A DNA stretch of 64,000 bases from Pseudoduganella albidiflava (GTDB lineage Bacteria; Pseudomonadota; Gammaproteobacteria; Burkholderiales; Burkholderiaceae_D), in NCBI RefSeq assembly GCF_004322755.1, contig NZ_CP036401.1, positions 7,130,001-7,194,000 on the forward strand, written 5' to 3'. Within the stretch, counting starts at the first letter, position 1. Each line of letters starts with the position of its first letter. The notes beneath the pieces are model-generated. The model did no database searches and had not been told where the DNA came from. It worked only from the letters and a program-made list of their open reading frames with translations. Position numbers and translations under genes: made by a program. This document shows, piece after piece, positions 20,701 through 30,191 of this stretch.

Positions 20701-20909
20701 AGGCCACCGACCGCGCCTGGCGTATCGGGCAGGACAAGCCGGTGTTCGTCTATAAACTGATTGCCAAGGGCACGCTGGAAGAAAAGATCCAGGTGCTGCA
20801 GCAGAAGAAGGCCGACCTGGCGCAATCGGTGCTGGCCGAAGGGGAGTCGCAGAAAATGGCGCTGACGCAGGAAGACCTGCAGCAGATCTTCGCACCGCTG
20901 GTCGACTGA
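17769..20909 (+). CDS. SNF2-family DEAD/DEAH-box helicase/translocase (1046 aa)
   Basis: Superfamily 2 ATP-dependent DNA translocase. The C-terminal half holds the two RecA-like lobes: Walker A in ADDMGLGKT (about 603-610), Walker B as DESH (about 700, VILDESHYIKN) instead of the common DEAH or DEAQ, SGTPLENHLGELWS, and in lobe 2 VFSQFTSML, LISLKAGGVGLNLTAAD and TDRAWRIGQ. The N-terminal 500 residues are the poorly characterised region typical of bacterial SNF2 proteins; the first 30 are Pro/Ala-rich. It is followed 9 bp later by a histidine kinase gene. Cellular role unknown; bacterial relatives include transcription-recycling RapA, but the architecture here differs. Confidence 0.9.
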   Translation: MRPMDLTRDEAPATPAAPASAPPSPPATQLPYAVAIWLQRVDAAAHPKAKLAPVDPDPKQTSYKLIYVLAPTSGGRHVALALYKARLRPNGDVAAASPVNEVFSLLSAPPPFLEPGDEDLVRFFVAMRTGPNSPTGSATEPRGKIGAALLQMLSEQEKLLWANSWADVGNGLVYPMKAGQARTANLAWREEGKGLRLGWKVEAPEHAPGGARHPGADQIDYMLPTEPPWYIDNLSCGVLNLNQGGADIPLAELQALVAQAPLLMPNDKMRVSQLLLAHGLQQLMPLPQPLPQRLREDVRPRPILVLDAAQLSDGSVQKWHDYAVLSYDYDGERVSFDPSQRVVRQRGEVTEIIVRNEALENAALDTLTHLGFRKPTALPLSSVRGGLLLASQADWIRFAESGIEALQAEGWQVEKTSKYRYDVTAVDEWYAEIEEEGAETGHAWFELELGITVNDERVPLLPVLVQMIRNMPNDFSAKALSMHGETDQMLATLPGGTRVALPWARVKPILGTLGELYFNDKIRHSVRMSTLDAARLDELSRTGEFNWTGGEELRDMGRRLNQFSSVKRVATPAGLQATLRDYQTEGLSWMQFLREYGLAGILADDMGLGKTVQTLAHILVEKESGRMTHPTLVIAPTSLMGNWQDETARFAPSLKVLLLQGKDRAELFDKIPEADLVLTTYALLPRDEEKLREHDFHMVILDESHYIKNTRSKAAQSASLLRTKHRLCLSGTPLENHLGELWSQFHFLLPGLLGDEKAFNSQFRHPIERQDDPLRRMLLNRRIKPFLLRRTKDSVAKELPPKTEMVRKVELTGAQRDLYETVRLAMDQKVREEIDRKGVARSQIVILEALLKLRQVCCDPRLVKTLSTRKQQAAGSAKLADLMQMLEDLLEEKRKILVFSQFTSMLELIQEELDSRDIPYALLTGETRDRGAQVAAFQQGAVPIFLISLKAGGVGLNLTAADTVIHYDPWWNPAAEQQATDRAWRIGQDKPVFVYKLIAKGTLEEKIQVLQQKKADLAQSVLAEGESQKMALTQEDLQQIFAPLVD

Positions 20910-20918
20910 CGGCCGGCC

Positions 20919-21929
20919 ATGGAAAAAGCTGACTACCAGCTGTTGCTCGAGCATGGCACCGACATCCACTGGATGCTCGACTGTGTGACCGGGCAGCTGC
21001 TGTACGTCAGCCCGGTTGCCGCACGGCGCTTCGGCTGGTCGCCGGAGCAGGTGCTGGAGCGTGCGCAGGCCATTGCCGCGCCGCTGCTGCACGACTTGCC
21101 GGAGCGGCTGGCGCGTTTCCGGCAGGGCGACGGTACCCGCCACACCGTGCTGCGCGAAGCGGAACTGGAAGGTATTGCCGTGGAGATCGAATCCACGCTG
21201 GTGGACGAACGACGGCTGGTCGGCGTGGCGCGCGACATCAGCGCGCGCCGCGCTTTCGAACACCAGCAAAAACAGTTCGCGTCGATGCTGTCGCACGAAT
21301 TCCGTTCACCGCTGGCCACCATCGATGGTGCCATCCAGCGCCTGGTGATGACGGACAAGGGTGCCGATGAAGGCACCACGAAGCGCTATCACAAGATCCA
21401 GACCGCGGTGGACCGGCTGCTCGGCATGGTCGACGAATACCTGTCGCCGGAACGGCTGGCGGCCATCGGGCGCCGGCAGCGCGAGAATGGCATCGAGCCG
21501 GCGGCTTTGCTGGAAGCGGCGGCCGCGCATGCCCGCGTGCGCCGGCCCGGCATCGCCGTGCACGGCGGCGATGCGCCGGCATGGGTGCGCGCCGACCCGG
21601 AAGGCATGCGCATGTGCCTCGACGTGCTCCTGGACAATGCCATCAAGTACACGCCGCCGGGGTCGCCCATCGAATTGTGGGCCGGCAAGGCGGACGGTGG
21701 CGGGATCGAATTCACCGTTGCCGATCGGGGCCCGCCGATACCGGAAGGGGAAATCGCCCGGCTGTTCGACAAGGGTTACCGGGGCATTGCGGCGGTGGGC
21801 ATCGCCGGGTCCGGCATTGGCTTATACATGGCCAAAGCGGTGATTGAAGTGCACGGTGGCACGCTCAGCGTGCAAAACTTGCCGGAAAGCGGCAAGAAGT
21901 TCCGGATTTGGCTTCCGGTTGCTGTATAA
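20919..21929 (+). CDS. PAS-domain sensor histidine kinase
   Basis: Kinase of 336 residues with no membrane segment, so probably cytoplasmic. A PAS-like domain (about 5-105; DIHWMLDCVTGQLLYVSPVAARRFGWSPEQVL) precedes the dimerisation H-box with phospho-acceptor H126 (MLSHEFRSPLATI), then the ATPase domain: N box LDNAIKYTPPG, G1 box VADRGPPIPEGEI and G2 box GSGIGLYMAKAVIEVHGG. Nine bases separate it from the SNF2 helicase and 67 from the response regulator, which is most likely its partner. What the PAS domain senses is not evident. Confidence 0.92.
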   Translation: MEKADYQLLLEHGTDIHWMLDCVTGQLLYVSPVAARRFGWSPEQVLERAQAIAAPLLHDLPERLARFRQGDGTRHTVLREAELEGIAVEIESTLVDERRLVGVARDISARRAFEHQQKQFASMLSHEFRSPLATIDGAIQRLVMTDKGADEGTTKRYHKIQTAVDRLLGMVDEYLSPERLAAIGRRQRENGIEPAALLEAAAAHARVRRPGIAVHGGDAPAWVRADPEGMRMCLDVLLDNAIKYTPPGSPIELWAGKADGGGIEFTVADRGPPIPEGEIARLFDKGYRGIAAVGIAGSGIGLYMAKAVIEVHGGTLSVQNLPESGKKFRIWLPVAV

Positions 21930-21996
21930 ACCTTGCACCGGATCGTTACTCCCGTGATAATTCTTTGAGTAACGAAACAACATTAAATGGCCATCG

Positions 21997-22677
21997 ATGA
22001 CGCAGATATTGATCGTGGAAGACAACCTGGAATACGCCGAAGAAATGGCGGATTACCTGGGGGAATTAGGACACGGTGTCAGCATTACCAGCAACGCGGG
22101 CGAGATGTGGTCCGCGTTGAGCCAGGGTAATGTCGGCGTCGTCGTGCTGGACCTTGGTCTTCCCGACGAGGACGGTATCAATGTGATACCGAGGATGCGC
22201 CAATTGTACCCCCAGATCGGCTTGCTTGTGCTCACGGGACGGGTCAATTTCGACAGCCGCATCCTCGGCCTGCGCCTGGGGGCCGACCACTACCTGACCA
22301 AGCCCATCAAGTTTCCCGAACTGGCTGCCCATATCGAGGCGCTGGACCGTCGTGTCGGCCCGCAGGAAACGGCGCCCGCGCCCAGCAAGTGGACCCTGCG
22401 CCTGGCGGCCCGCCAGCTCGAACTGCAGGGCCAGGCGATCACGCTGACGGAAAAGGAATGCAATTTCCTGCACCTGCTGACGATCAATACGCGGCCCGTG
22501 CCGCGGCAGGTCATCGTGGCCGGCATTGGTGGCGACGATCCGGATGCCGGGCGCCGCGTGGACATGCTGGTGTACCGGCTGCGCAAGAAGGCACGTACCG
22601 GGCTGGGGCAGGACCTGCCGCTGCGCAGCGCATATGGCGAGGGGTACAGCCTGTCGACCAGTTTCAATTTGTCTTAA
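21997..22677 (+). CDS. Response regulator with winged-helix output domain
   Basis: Partner of the upstream PAS kinase by position. The receiver (1-115) has VEDN, phospho-acceptor D52 (VVLDLGLPDEDG), T80 and K102 (LTKPI). The output domain (about 128-222) is an OmpR-type winged helix (ITLTEKECNFLHLLTIN, MLVYRLRKKAR, YGEGYSLS), somewhat divergent in the first recognition region. An AT-rich stretch of 67 bp before it may hold its own promoter. Targets are unknown; the SNF2 helicase gene just upstream could be co-regulated. Confidence 0.9.
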   Translation: MTQILIVEDNLEYAEEMADYLGELGHGVSITSNAGEMWSALSQGNVGVVVLDLGLPDEDGINVIPRMRQLYPQIGLLVLTGRVNFDSRILGLRLGADHYLTKPIKFPELAAHIEALDRRVGPQETAPAPSKWTLRLAARQLELQGQAITLTEKECNFLHLLTINTRPVPRQVIVAGIGGDDPDAGRRVDMLVYRLRKKARTGLGQDLPLRSAYGEGYSLSTSFNLS

Positions 22678-22686
22678 GCACTAATA

Positions 22687-22735
22687 GGGACAGAGCCAGC
22701 GGGAAATTTCAGTTTCCGTAAACAATCAGGGACAG
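22687..22735. repeat. GGGACAG motif pair upstream of the transposase
   Basis: GGGACAGAGCC at 22687-22697 and GGGACAGTG at 22729-22737 flank GGGAAATTTCAGTTTCC. The layout is a weak version of the palindrome / GGAAATGTTTCC modules seen at 30.3 and 49.3 kb. It lies just upstream of a RAYT gene. Confidence 0.45.
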
Positions 22736-22787
22736 TGTGATTGCCGCCGGCGTATCATGGCGGTTTTCACCGATTTCCTTCCCTGGT

Positions 22788-23486
22788 ATGGCCCGCCTGC
22801 CCCGACTCATCGTTCCTTCCCAGCCCCATTACGTCATCCAGCGTGGCCTGAACGGCCAGCGCATCTTCCAGGATACGGACGATTACACGACCTTCCTCGC
22901 CTGGCTGCGCGCCGCAGCCCGGACCTACAAGGTCGCCATCCACGCCTACGTGCTGCTGCCGGACGGGCTGCACCTGCTGGCCACGCCCTCCGACGAGGAA
23001 GGGCTGGGCCAGATGATGCAATGGCTGGGCCGCTGCTATGTGCCTTACTTCAACCAGAAATACGGCCGCGCCGGCACCCTGTGGCACGGGCGTTACAAGA
23101 CTTCGGTCATCGATGCCGACAACTTCCTGCTGACCTGCTGCCGCTACCTCGAGGCTGCCCCGGTCCGTGCCGGCGTGGCGGGCGCGGCGGAGGAGTACCC
23201 ATGGTCCAGCTACGGCCACCATGCGGGCGTCCGGTCGGACAACGTCGTCACCGATCATCCGTCTTACTGGTCGCTCGGCAATACGCCGTTCCAGCGGGAG
23301 GCGGCTTATATCGAGCTGTCCGCGCAGCATCTGCCTGCCGCGCAGATCGCCGTTGTCGAAGCCGCCGTGCTGAAAGGGTGGCCGCTGGGCACCGACAAGT
23401 ACAAGAAGGAACTGGAGCAGAAGGCCAAGCGGCAAGTCCTGCCAGCCAAGCGCGGTCGGCCGTTCAAACAGCCACCATCGGCTTGA
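22788..23486 (+). CDS. REP-associated tyrosine transposase (RAYT, IS200/IS605-like Y1 family)
   Basis: Single-strand DNA transposase domain of 232 residues, the kind thought to spread REP palindromes. Family marks: PHYVIQRG near the N-terminus, HAYVLLPDG, the catalytic tyrosine region GRCYVPYFNQKYGRAGTLWHGRYK (Y84 and Y87), RYLEAAPVRAG and YPWSSYGHH. The metal-binding HUH motif, usually NHVHLL, reads DGLHLL here (G60-L61-H62), so the first histidine is missing and metal binding may be impaired. The tail is basic (KAKRQVLPAKRGRPF). Start at 22788 rather than 22737 fits the family N-terminus (MARLPRL). REP-like palindromes follow within 110-170 bp and no flanking inverted repeats mark a classical IS. 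Confidence 0.88.
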   Translation: MARLPRLIVPSQPHYVIQRGLNGQRIFQDTDDYTTFLAWLRAAARTYKVAIHAYVLLPDGLHLLATPSDEEGLGQMMQWLGRCYVPYFNQKYGRAGTLWHGRYKTSVIDADNFLLTCCRYLEAAPVRAGVAGAAEEYPWSSYGHHAGVRSDNVVTDHPSYWSLGNTPFQREAAYIELSAQHLPAAQIAVVEAAVLKGWPLGTDKYKKELEQKAKRQVLPAKRGRPFKQPPSA

Positions 23487-23594
23487 AACCCACGGTAGCT
23501 TCCTCTTCGGTTGTTTAGCAACCAGCCCAGCAGCACCCGTTAACGCTAATGCATTGATTCGAAAGATGTTGCCAATATTCGGGGACAGGGAGGA

Positions 23595-23655
23595 GTGCAG
23601 GCTCGCAGGCCTGCACCGTTACGCAGGCGCGAAGCATGCTTCGCGAAACCCCTGC
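23595..23655. repeat. REP-like double hairpin downstream of RAYT, copy 2
   Basis: First hairpin: GTGCAGG (23595-23601) pairs with CCTGCAC (23610-23616). Second: an 18-bp perfect palindrome CGCGAAGCATGCTTCGCG (23628-23645) within outer arms GCAGG (23623-23627) and CCTGC (23651-23655). The 33 bp at 23623-23655 match 9640-9672 with two differences. Closeness to the RAYT gene supports calling it a REP element. Confidence 0.72.
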
Positions 23656-23804
23656 TCCACCCCCGTTTTTTAGCAACTTTTGCCTTTCAGCTAGTCAAAT
23701 TTCCCGGGGCGAGCAATCTTTGTTCATGTCTCCCACTCTGTCCCTAATTAAAATTTTGCGCAAGAATAGTGCAATTAATTTGACTCCGACCCTAATTAAT
23801 TAAG

Positions 23805-23833
23805 TTGAGTTTACTTGTGCGATGCACTATTCT
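23805..23833 (+). promoter_or_regulatory. Candidate sigma-70 promoter for gltBD
   Basis: TTGAGT (23805-23810) and TATTCT (23828-23833) are separated by exactly 17 bp, about 80 bp before the gltB start. Both hexamers match the sigma-70 consensus at four or more positions, and the surrounding DNA is AT-rich compared with the genome. Confidence 0.5.
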
Positions 23834-23914
23834 CGGTTTTCAATTTGCAAAACCGGAGCCATGCGTACCCGCCACGGTAGGTGTTCACGGCTCTCTGCTT
23901 CGGAGAAAGTGCCC

Positions 23915-26900
23915 ATGAACGCGCAAGGTTTGTACGACCCAGCCAACGAACACGATGCCTGCGGTGTCGGCTTCGTAGCCCATATCAAAGGCCAGAAAAG
24001 CCATTCGATCATCGAACAGGGTCTGCAGATCCTGAAGAACATCGACCACCGCGGCGCCGTGGGTGCCGACAAGCTGATGGGCGACGGTGCCGGCATCCTG
24101 ATCCAGATCCCGGACCAGTTCTACCGCGACGAGATGGGCAAGCAGGGCGTGGAACTGCCGCCGCCGGGTGAATACGGCGTGGGCATGGTGTTCCTGCCGA
24201 AGGAAAGCGCGTCGCGCATCGCATGCGAACAGGAAATCGAGCGCGCCGTGCGCATCGAAGGCCAGGTCGTGCTGGGCTGGCGCAACGTGCCGGTCGATAC
24301 GGAAATGCCGATGTCGCCGCTGGTGCGTGCGAAAGAGCCGGTGATCCGCCAGATCTTCATCGGCCGCGGCGCCGACATCATGGTGACCGATGCACTGGAA
24401 CGCAAGCTCTACGTGATCCGCAAGTCGTCCGGCCACGCGATCCAGGCGCTGAAGCTGCAGCACGGTAACGAATTCTTCGTGCCGTCGATGTCGGCCCGCA
24501 CGGTCGTCTACAAGGGTCTGCTGCTGGCCGACCAGGTCGGCGTGTACTACCGCGACCTGCAGGATCCGCGCTGCATCTCCGCGCTGGCACTGGTGCACCA
24601 GCGCTTCTCCACGAACACCTTCCCGGAATGGCCGCTGGCTCACCCGTACCGCCTGATCGCGCACAACGGCGAGATCAACACGGTCAAGGGCAATTTCAAC
24701 TGGATGCGCGCCCGCGAAGGCGTGATGAAGTCCGCCGTGCTGGGCGACGACCTGCAGAAGCTGTTCCCGCTGATCTATGAAGGCCAGTCCGACACCGCCT
24801 GCTTCGACAACGCGCTGGAACTGCTGCTGATGGCGGGCTACCCGCTGGCGCAAGCGATGATGATGATGATCCCGGAAGCGTGGGAAAACCACACGCTGAT
24901 GGACGACAACCGCAAGGCGTTCTACGAATACCACGCCGCGATGATGGAGCCGTGGGACGGCCCCGCCGCGATGGCCTTCACCGACGGCCGCTACATCGGC
25001 GGCACGCTGGACCGCAATGGCCTGCGCCCGGCCCGCTACATCGTCACGGATGACGACCTGGTGGTGATGGCATCCGAATCGGGCGTGCTGCCGATCCCGG
25101 AATCGAAGATCATCCAGAAATGGCGCCTGCAGCCGGGCAAGATGTTCCTGATCGACCTGGAAGCCGGCCGCATCATCGACGACAAGGAGCTGAAGGATAC
25201 GTACGCCAACGCCAAGCCGTACAAGGCATGGATCAACGCTGTCCGTATCAAGCTGAACAGCCTGAAACTGGCTGAAAGCCAGCTGCACCAGAACGCCGCC
25301 AAGTACACGGCCCAGGGTGAAAAGCTGCCGGCATCGCTGCTGGACCGCCAGCAGGCGTTCGGCTACACCCAGGAAGACCTGCGTTTCCTGCTGGCGCCGA
25401 TGGCCGCCGCCGGTGAAGAAGCCACCGGTTCGATGGGCAACGACTCGCCGCTGGCCGTCATGTCCAACAAGCTCAAGCCGCTGTATAACTACTTCAAGCA
25501 GCTGTTCGCCCAGGTGACCAACCCGCCGATCGACCCGATCCGCGAAGCGATGGTGATGTCGCTGGTGTCGTTCATCGGCCCGAAACCGAACCTGCTGGAC
25601 ACCAACAACGTCAACCCGCCGATGCGCCTCGAAGTGTCGCAGCCGGTGCTGTCGTTCGACGACATGGCGCGCCTGCGCCACATCAGCGGCCACACCGGCG
25701 GCAAGTTCAAGTCGTACGAACTGTCGATCTGCTACCCGCTGGCCTGGGGCAAGGAAGGCGTGGAAGCGTCGCTGGCATCGCTGTGTGCGGAAGCCGTCGA
25801 CGCGATCAAGTCCGGCCATAACATCCTGATCGTGTCCGACCGCGCCGTGTGCGCCGACCGCGTGGCGATCCCGGCATTGCTGGCAACGTCCGCGATCCAC
25901 CAGCACCTGGTCAGCAAGGGCCTGCGCGCTTCCACCGGCCTGGTCGTGGAAACCGGTTCGGCCCGCGAAACGCACCACTTCGCGCTGCTGGCGGGCTATG
26001 GCGCCGAAGCCGTGCACCCGTACCTGGCAATGGAAACGCTGGCCGAGATGGCCCACGCGATGCCGGGCGACCTGACGCCGGAAACCGCGCTGTACAACTA
26101 CACCAAAGCGGTCGGGAAGGGCCTGATGAAGGTGATGTCGAAGATGGGCATCTCCACCTATATGTCGTACTGCGGCGCGCAGATCTTCGAAGCGGTGGGC
26201 CTGAACAAGGCGGTCGTGCAGAAGTACTTCAAGGGCACCGCGTCGAACGTGGAAGGTATCGGCCTGTTCGAGATCGCCGACGAGGCGCTGCGCCTGCATA
26301 ACCTGGCCTTCGGCAACGACCCGGTGCTGGCCGAGTCGCTGGATGCGGGCGGCGAATACGCCTACCGCGTGCGCGGCGAAGACCACCTGTGGACGCCGGA
26401 CGCGATCGCCAAGCTGCAGCACTCGACCCGCGCCAACAACTTCAACACCTATAAAGAGTACGCGCAGATCATCAACGACCAGAGCCGCCGCCACCTGACG
26501 CTGCGCGGCCTGTTCGAGTTCAAGATCGATCCGTCGAAGGCGATCCCGCTGGAAGAAGTCGAGCCGGCCAAGGAGATCGTCAAGCGTTTCGCCACCGGCG
26601 CCATGTCGATGGGTTCCATCTCCACCGAGGCGCACGCCACGCTGGCGATCGCCATGAACCGTATCGGCGGCAAGTCGAACACGGGCGAAGGCGGCGAAGA
26701 TCCGAACCGCTTCAAGGCCGAGCTGAAAGGCATCCCGATCAAGCAGGGCGCGACGATGGCCGATGTCATCGGCAAGGACCAGGTCGTGGTCGACATTCCG
26801 CTGCTGGAAGGCGACTCGCTGCGCTCGAAGATCAAGCAGGTGGCGTCCGGCCGCTTCGGCGTGACGGCGGAATACCTGAATTCCGCGGACCAGATCCAGA

Positions 26901-28630
26901 TCAAGATGGCGCAGGGCGCCAAGCCGGGCGAAGGCGGCCAGCTGCCGGGCCACAAGGTGTCGGGCTACATCGCCACGCTGCGTTTCGCGGTGCCGGGTGT
27001 CGGCCTGATCTCGCCGCCGCCGCACCACGACATCTACTCGATCGAAGACCTGGCGCAGCTGATCCACGACCTGAAGAACGTGAACCCGCGCGCTTCGATC
27101 TCCGTGAAGCTGGTGTCGGAAGTGGGTATCGGCACCGTGGCCGCCGGCGTCTCGAAAGCCAAGGCGGACCACGTGGTGGTGGCCGGCCATGACGGCGGTA
27201 CCGGCGCCTCGCCGCTGTCGTCTGTGAAGCATGCCGGCACGCCGTGGGAGCTGGGCCTCGCAGAGACTCAGCAAACGCTGGTGCTGAACGGCCTGCGCAA
27301 CCGGATCCGCGTGCAGGCCGACGGCCAGATGCGTACCGGCCGCGACGTGGTCATCGCCGCGCTGCTGGGCGCCGACGAAATCGGCTTCGCCACCGCGCCG
27401 CTGGTCGTCGAAGGCTGCATCATGATGCGCAAGTGCCACCTGAACACCTGCCCGGTGGGCGTGGCCACGCAGGACCCGGTGCTGCGCGCCAAGTTCCAGG
27501 GCAAGCCGGAACACGTGGTGAACTACTTCTTCTTCGTTGCCGAGGAAGCGCGTCAACTGATGGCGCAGCTGGGCATCCGCACGTACGATGAACTGATCGG
27601 CCGTTCCGACCTGCTGGACAAGTCGAAGGCGATCACGCACTGGAAGGCGCAGGGCCTGGACTTCTCCGCCATCTTCTACCAGCCGCGGGTCAACGAAGGC
27701 CTGTGCATGTACCACAACGAAGAGCAGGAGCACGGCCTGGAAAACGCGCTCGATCACAAGCTGATCGCGCAAGCCAAGGCCGCGCTGGAGAAGGGCGAAC
27801 GCGTATCGTTCATCTCGCCGGTGAAGAACCGCAACCGCACCGTGGGCACGATGCTGTCCGGTGAAGTGGCGGCGCGCTACGGCCACGCCGGCCTGCCGGA
27901 CGACACGATCCACATCCAGCTGCAGGGTACCGCCGGCCAGTCGGCCTGCGCATTCCTGGCGCATGGCATCACGATCGACCTGGTGGGTGAAGGCAACGAC
28001 TACGTGGGCAAGGGCCTGTCGGGCGGCCGCATCATCGTGCGTCCGAATACCGAGTTCCGCGGCTGGGCCGTCAACAACATCATCATCGGCAACACGGTGC
28101 TGTACGGCGCGATCGCCGGCGAAGCCTTCTTCAACGGCGTGGCAGGCGAACGTTTCGCGGTGCGTAACTCGGGTGCCACGGCCGTCGTCGAAGGCACGGG
28201 CGACCACGGTTGCGAATACATGACCGGCGGTACCGTGGTCGTGCTGGGCCACACGGGCCGCAACTTCGCGGCGGGCATGTCGGGCGGTATCGCCTACGTG
28301 TACGACCCGGACGGCGATTTCGAGAAGCGCTGCAACCTGTCGATGGTCAGCCTGGAAGAAGTGCTGCCGGCCGCCGACCACGACGACAAGTCGACCTGGC
28401 ACGCCCAGCATCGCAACGGCACGCCGGAATCGGACGAAGCGATCCTGAAGCGCCTGATCGAACGCCACTTCAAGCACACCGGCAGCACGCGCGCCCGCCT
28501 GCTGCTGGATAACTGGGCCGAAAGCCGTGGCAAGTTCGTGAAAGTGTTCCCGAACGAATACAAGCGCGCTCTGGTCGAACTGGCGGATAACGCCTCGATC
28601 GAAGCTGAAACCCAGGCCATCGCCGCGTAA
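23915..28630 (+). CDS. gltB: Glutamate synthase (NADPH), large subunit
   Basis: Large subunit of GOGAT, making glutamate from glutamine and 2-oxoglutarate. The 1571-residue chain begins with a short propeptide; C16 (HDACGVGF) becomes the N-terminal nucleophile of the class II glutaminase domain. Then come the central domain, the FMN-binding synthase barrel (about 830-1200, [33 protein letters not shown]), 3Fe-4S cysteines near 1172-1180 ([10 protein letters not shown]) and the C-terminal GXGXG beta-helix (about 1330-1500). Start at 23915 is chosen because a GGAGA site sits 8 bp upstream and the propeptide matches the family; the frame is open 31 codons further up. gltD follows after 29 bp. 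Confidence 0.98.
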   Translation: MNAQGLYDPANEHDACGVGFVAHIKGQKSHSIIEQGLQILKNIDHRGAVGADKLMGDGAGILIQIPDQFYRDEMGKQGVELPPPGEYGVGMVFLPKESASRIACEQEIERAVRIEGQVVLGWRNVPVDTEMPMSPLVRAKEPVIRQIFIGRGADIMVTDALERKLYVIRKSSGHAIQALKLQHGNEFFVPSMSARTVVYKGLLLADQVGVYYRDLQDPRCISALALVHQRFSTNTFPEWPLAHPYRLIAHNGEINTVKGNFNWMRAREGVMKSAVLGDDLQKLFPLIYEGQSDTACFDNALELLLMAGYPLAQAMMMMIPEAWENHTLMDDNRKAFYEYHAAMMEPWDGPAAMAFTDGRYIGGTLDRNGLRPARYIVTDDDLVVMASESGVLPIPESKIIQKWRLQPGKMFLIDLEAGRIIDDKELKDTYANAKPYKAWINAVRIKLNSLKLAESQLHQNAAKYTAQGEKLPASLLDRQQAFGYTQEDLRFLLAPMAAAGEEATGSMGNDSPLAVMSNKLKPLYNYFKQLFAQVTNPPIDPIREAMVMSLVSFIGPKPNLLDTNNVNPPMRLEVSQPVLSFDDMARLRHISGHTGGKFKSYELSICYPLAWGKEGVEASLASLCAEAVDAIKSGHNILIVSDRAVCADRVAIPALLATSAIHQHLVSKGLRASTGLVVETGSARETHHFALLAGYGAEAVHPYLAMETLAEMAHAMPGDLTPETALYNYTKAVGKGLMKVMSKMGISTYMSYCGAQIFEAVGLNKAVVQKYFKGTASNVEGIGLFEIADEALRLHNLAFGNDPVLAESLDAGGEYAYRVRGEDHLWTPDAIAKLQHSTRANNFNTYKEYAQIINDQSRRHLTLRGLFEFKIDPSKAIPLEEVEPAKEIVKRFATGAMSMGSISTEAHATLAIAMNRIGGKSNTGEGGEDPNRFKAELKGIPIKQGATMADVIGKDQVVVDIPLLEGDSLRSKIKQVASGRFGVTAEYLNSADQIQIKMAQGAKPGEGGQLPGHKVSGYIATLRFAVPGVGLISPPPHHDIYSIEDLAQLIHDLKNVNPRASISVKLVSEVGIGTVAAGVSKAKADHVVVAGHDGGTGASPLSSVKHAGTPWELGLAETQQTLVLNGLRNRIRVQADGQMRTGRDVVIAALLGADEIGFATAPLVVEGCIMMRKCHLNTCPVGVATQDPVLRAKFQGKPEHVVNYFFFVAEEARQLMAQLGIRTYDELIGRSDLLDKSKAITHWKAQGLDFSAIFYQPRVNEGLCMYHNEEQEHGLENALDHKLIAQAKAALEKGERVSFISPVKNRNRTVGTMLSGEVAARYGHAGLPDDTIHIQLQGTAGQSACAFLAHGITIDLVGEGNDYVGKGLSGGRIIVRPNTEFRGWAVNNIIIGNTVLYGAIAGEAFFNGVAGERFAVRNSGATAVVEGTGDHGCEYMTGGTVVVLGHTGRNFAAGMSGGIAYVYDPDGDFEKRCNLSMVSLEEVLPAADHDDKSTWHAQHRNGTPESDEAILKRLIERHFKHTGSTRARLLLDNWAESRGKFVKVFPNEYKRALVELADNASIEAETQAIAA

Positions 28631-28659
28631 TCGCGCCAATCAGTTAGGAATTAGAGAAA

Positions 28660-30123
28660 ATGGGAAAAATCACCGGTTTCATGGAATTCCAGCGCCAGGA
28701 CGAAAGCTACCTGGCCCCGGAATCGCGCCTGAAGAACTACAAGGAGTTCGTGCTCAAGCTGACGGACGAGCAGGCCAAGGTGCAGGGCGCACGCTGCATG
28801 GATTGCGGCATCCCGTTCTGCAACACGGGCTGCCCGGTCAACAACATCATCCCCGACTGGAACGACCTGGTGTACCGCCACCACTACCGCCAGGCGCTGG
28901 ACGTGCTGCACTCGACCAACAACTTCCCGGAGTTCACCGGCCGTATCTGCCCGGCGCCGTGCGAAAGCGCCTGCACGCTGGGCATCAACAACGACCCGGT
29001 GGGCATCAAGTCGATCGAGCACAAGATCATCGACGAAGGCTGGGAACACGGCTGGGTCAAGCCGCAGCCGGCCGACCACAAGACGGGCAAGAAAGTGGCC
29101 ATCATCGGTTCCGGTCCTGCCGGCCTGGCGGCTGCCCAGCAGCTGGCGCGCGCCGGCCATGACGTGACCGTGTTCGAGAAGTCGGACCGCGCCGGCGGCC
29201 TGCTGCGCTACGGCATCCCCGACTTCAAGCTGGAAAAGTTCCACATCGACCGCCGCATCGAACAGATGGAAGCGGAAGGCGTGAAATTCCGCATGAACAC
29301 GCTGGTGGGCAAGGATTTCCCCGCCAACGTGAACAACTGGGCCAAGGAAACCATCTTCCCGGAAGACCTGGAAAAGGAATTCGACGCCGTGGTGATCGCC
29401 GGTGGCGCGGAACAGCCGCGTGACCTGCCGGTGCCGGGCCGCGAACTGAAGGGTGTCCACTTCGCGATGGACTTCCTGCCGCTGCAGAACAAGGTCAACG
29501 CCGGCGACAAGGTGAAAGACCAGATCAAGGCCACCGGCAAGCACGTGGTCGTGATCGGTGGCGGCGATACGGGTTCCGACTGCGTGGGCACGTCGAACCG
29601 CCACGGCGCCGCGGCCATCACGCAGTTCGAACTGATGCCGATGCCGCCGGAACAGGAAAACAAGCCGCTGGTGTGGCCGTATTGGCCGACCAAGCTGCGC
29701 ACCTCGTCGTCGCACGAAGAAGGTTGCGAGCGCGACTGGGCGGTGGCCACCAAGCGCCTGGAAGGCAAGAACGGCAAAGTCGAGAAGCTGGTCGCCTGCC
29801 GCGTCGAGTGGAAAGACGGCAAGATGGCCGAAGTGCCGGATTCGGAATTCGAGATGAAGGCCGACCTGGTGCTGCTGGCGATGGGCTTTGTCTCGCCGGT
29901 GCAACAGGTGCTGGAAGCCTTCGGCATCGAAAAAGACGGCCGCGGCAATGCCCGCGCCGCCACCGAAGGCAGCAATGCCTACGTCACCAGCAAGCCCGGC
30001 ATCTTCGCCGCCGGCGACATCCGCCGCGGCCAGTCGCTGGTCGTGTGGGCCATCCGCGAAGGCCGCCAGTGCGCCCGCGCGGTGGACGAGTACCTGATGG
30101 GCCACTCCGTCCTGCCACGCTGA
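28660..30123 (+). CDS. gltD: Glutamate synthase (NADPH), small subunit
   Basis: FAD-dependent subunit that takes electrons from NADPH and passes them through 4Fe-4S clusters to GltB. The 487 residues show the N-terminal cysteine clusters ([13 protein letters not shown] from about residue 46, and [13 protein letters not shown]), the FAD motif [11 protein letters not shown] (about 148), and the NADPH motif GGGDTGSDC (about 305), ending with a [22 protein letters not shown]-contact segment. It is co-transcribed with gltB, and a clear terminator follows 18 bp after the stop. Confidence 0.98.
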   Translation: MGKITGFMEFQRQDESYLAPESRLKNYKEFVLKLTDEQAKVQGARCMDCGIPFCNTGCPVNNIIPDWNDLVYRHHYRQALDVLHSTNNFPEFTGRICPAPCESACTLGINNDPVGIKSIEHKIIDEGWEHGWVKPQPADHKTGKKVAIIGSGPAGLAAAQQLARAGHDVTVFEKSDRAGGLLRYGIPDFKLEKFHIDRRIEQMEAEGVKFRMNTLVGKDFPANVNNWAKETIFPEDLEKEFDAVVIAGGAEQPRDLPVPGRELKGVHFAMDFLPLQNKVNAGDKVKDQIKATGKHVVVIGGGDTGSDCVGTSNRHGAAAITQFELMPMPPEQENKPLVWPYWPTKLRTSSSHEEGCERDWAVATKRLEGKNGKVEKLVACRVEWKDGKMAEVPDSEFEMKADLVLLAMGFVSPVQQVLEAFGIEKDGRGNARAATEGSNAYVTSKPGIFAAGDIRRGQSLVVWAIREGRQCARAVDEYLMGHSVLPR

Positions 30124-30140
30124 TCCACGGCATTCCTCCA

Positions 30141-30172
30141 AAAGCCCGCCCGGTCCGCCCGGCGGGCTTTTT
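30141..30172 (+). terminator. Rho-independent terminator of gltBD
   Basis: AAAGCCCGCC at 30141-30150 pairs with GGCGGGCTTT at 30161-30170 around the loop CGGTCCGCCC, and a T-rich run follows. It lies 18 bp after gltD. Confidence 0.9.
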
Positions 30173-30191
30173 GTTTGTCGTAAAAACAACA

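Larger units (their letters stand above)
23487..23914. other. 428-bp gap between RAYT and gltB: REP hairpins, GGGACAG motifs, gltB promoter
   Basis: No gene is seen. The gap holds GGGGACAGGG near 23581, the hairpins at 23595-23655, an inverted CTCTGTCCC near 23733-23741, the sequence TTTGACTCCGACCCTAATTA near 23779-23798, and then a good candidate gltB promoter. The first half looks like repeat debris associated with the transposase; the second half is AT-rich regulatory DNA. Confidence 0.6.

Noticed and set aside
17628..21296. Long minus-strand frame opposite the SNF2 helicase
   Set aside because: Composition and lack of motifs mark it as the antisense shadow of the helicase.
22687..23747. 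Complete insertion sequence around the RAYT gene
   Set aside because: No terminal inverted repeats or target duplication were found; RAYT genes are typically single-copy and not bounded as an IS.
23885..28639. Very long open frame on the minus strand opposite gltB
   Set aside because: It mirrors a fully recognisable gltB; its translation is arginine/histidine/valine-rich with no motifs, as expected for antisense frames in GC-rich DNA.
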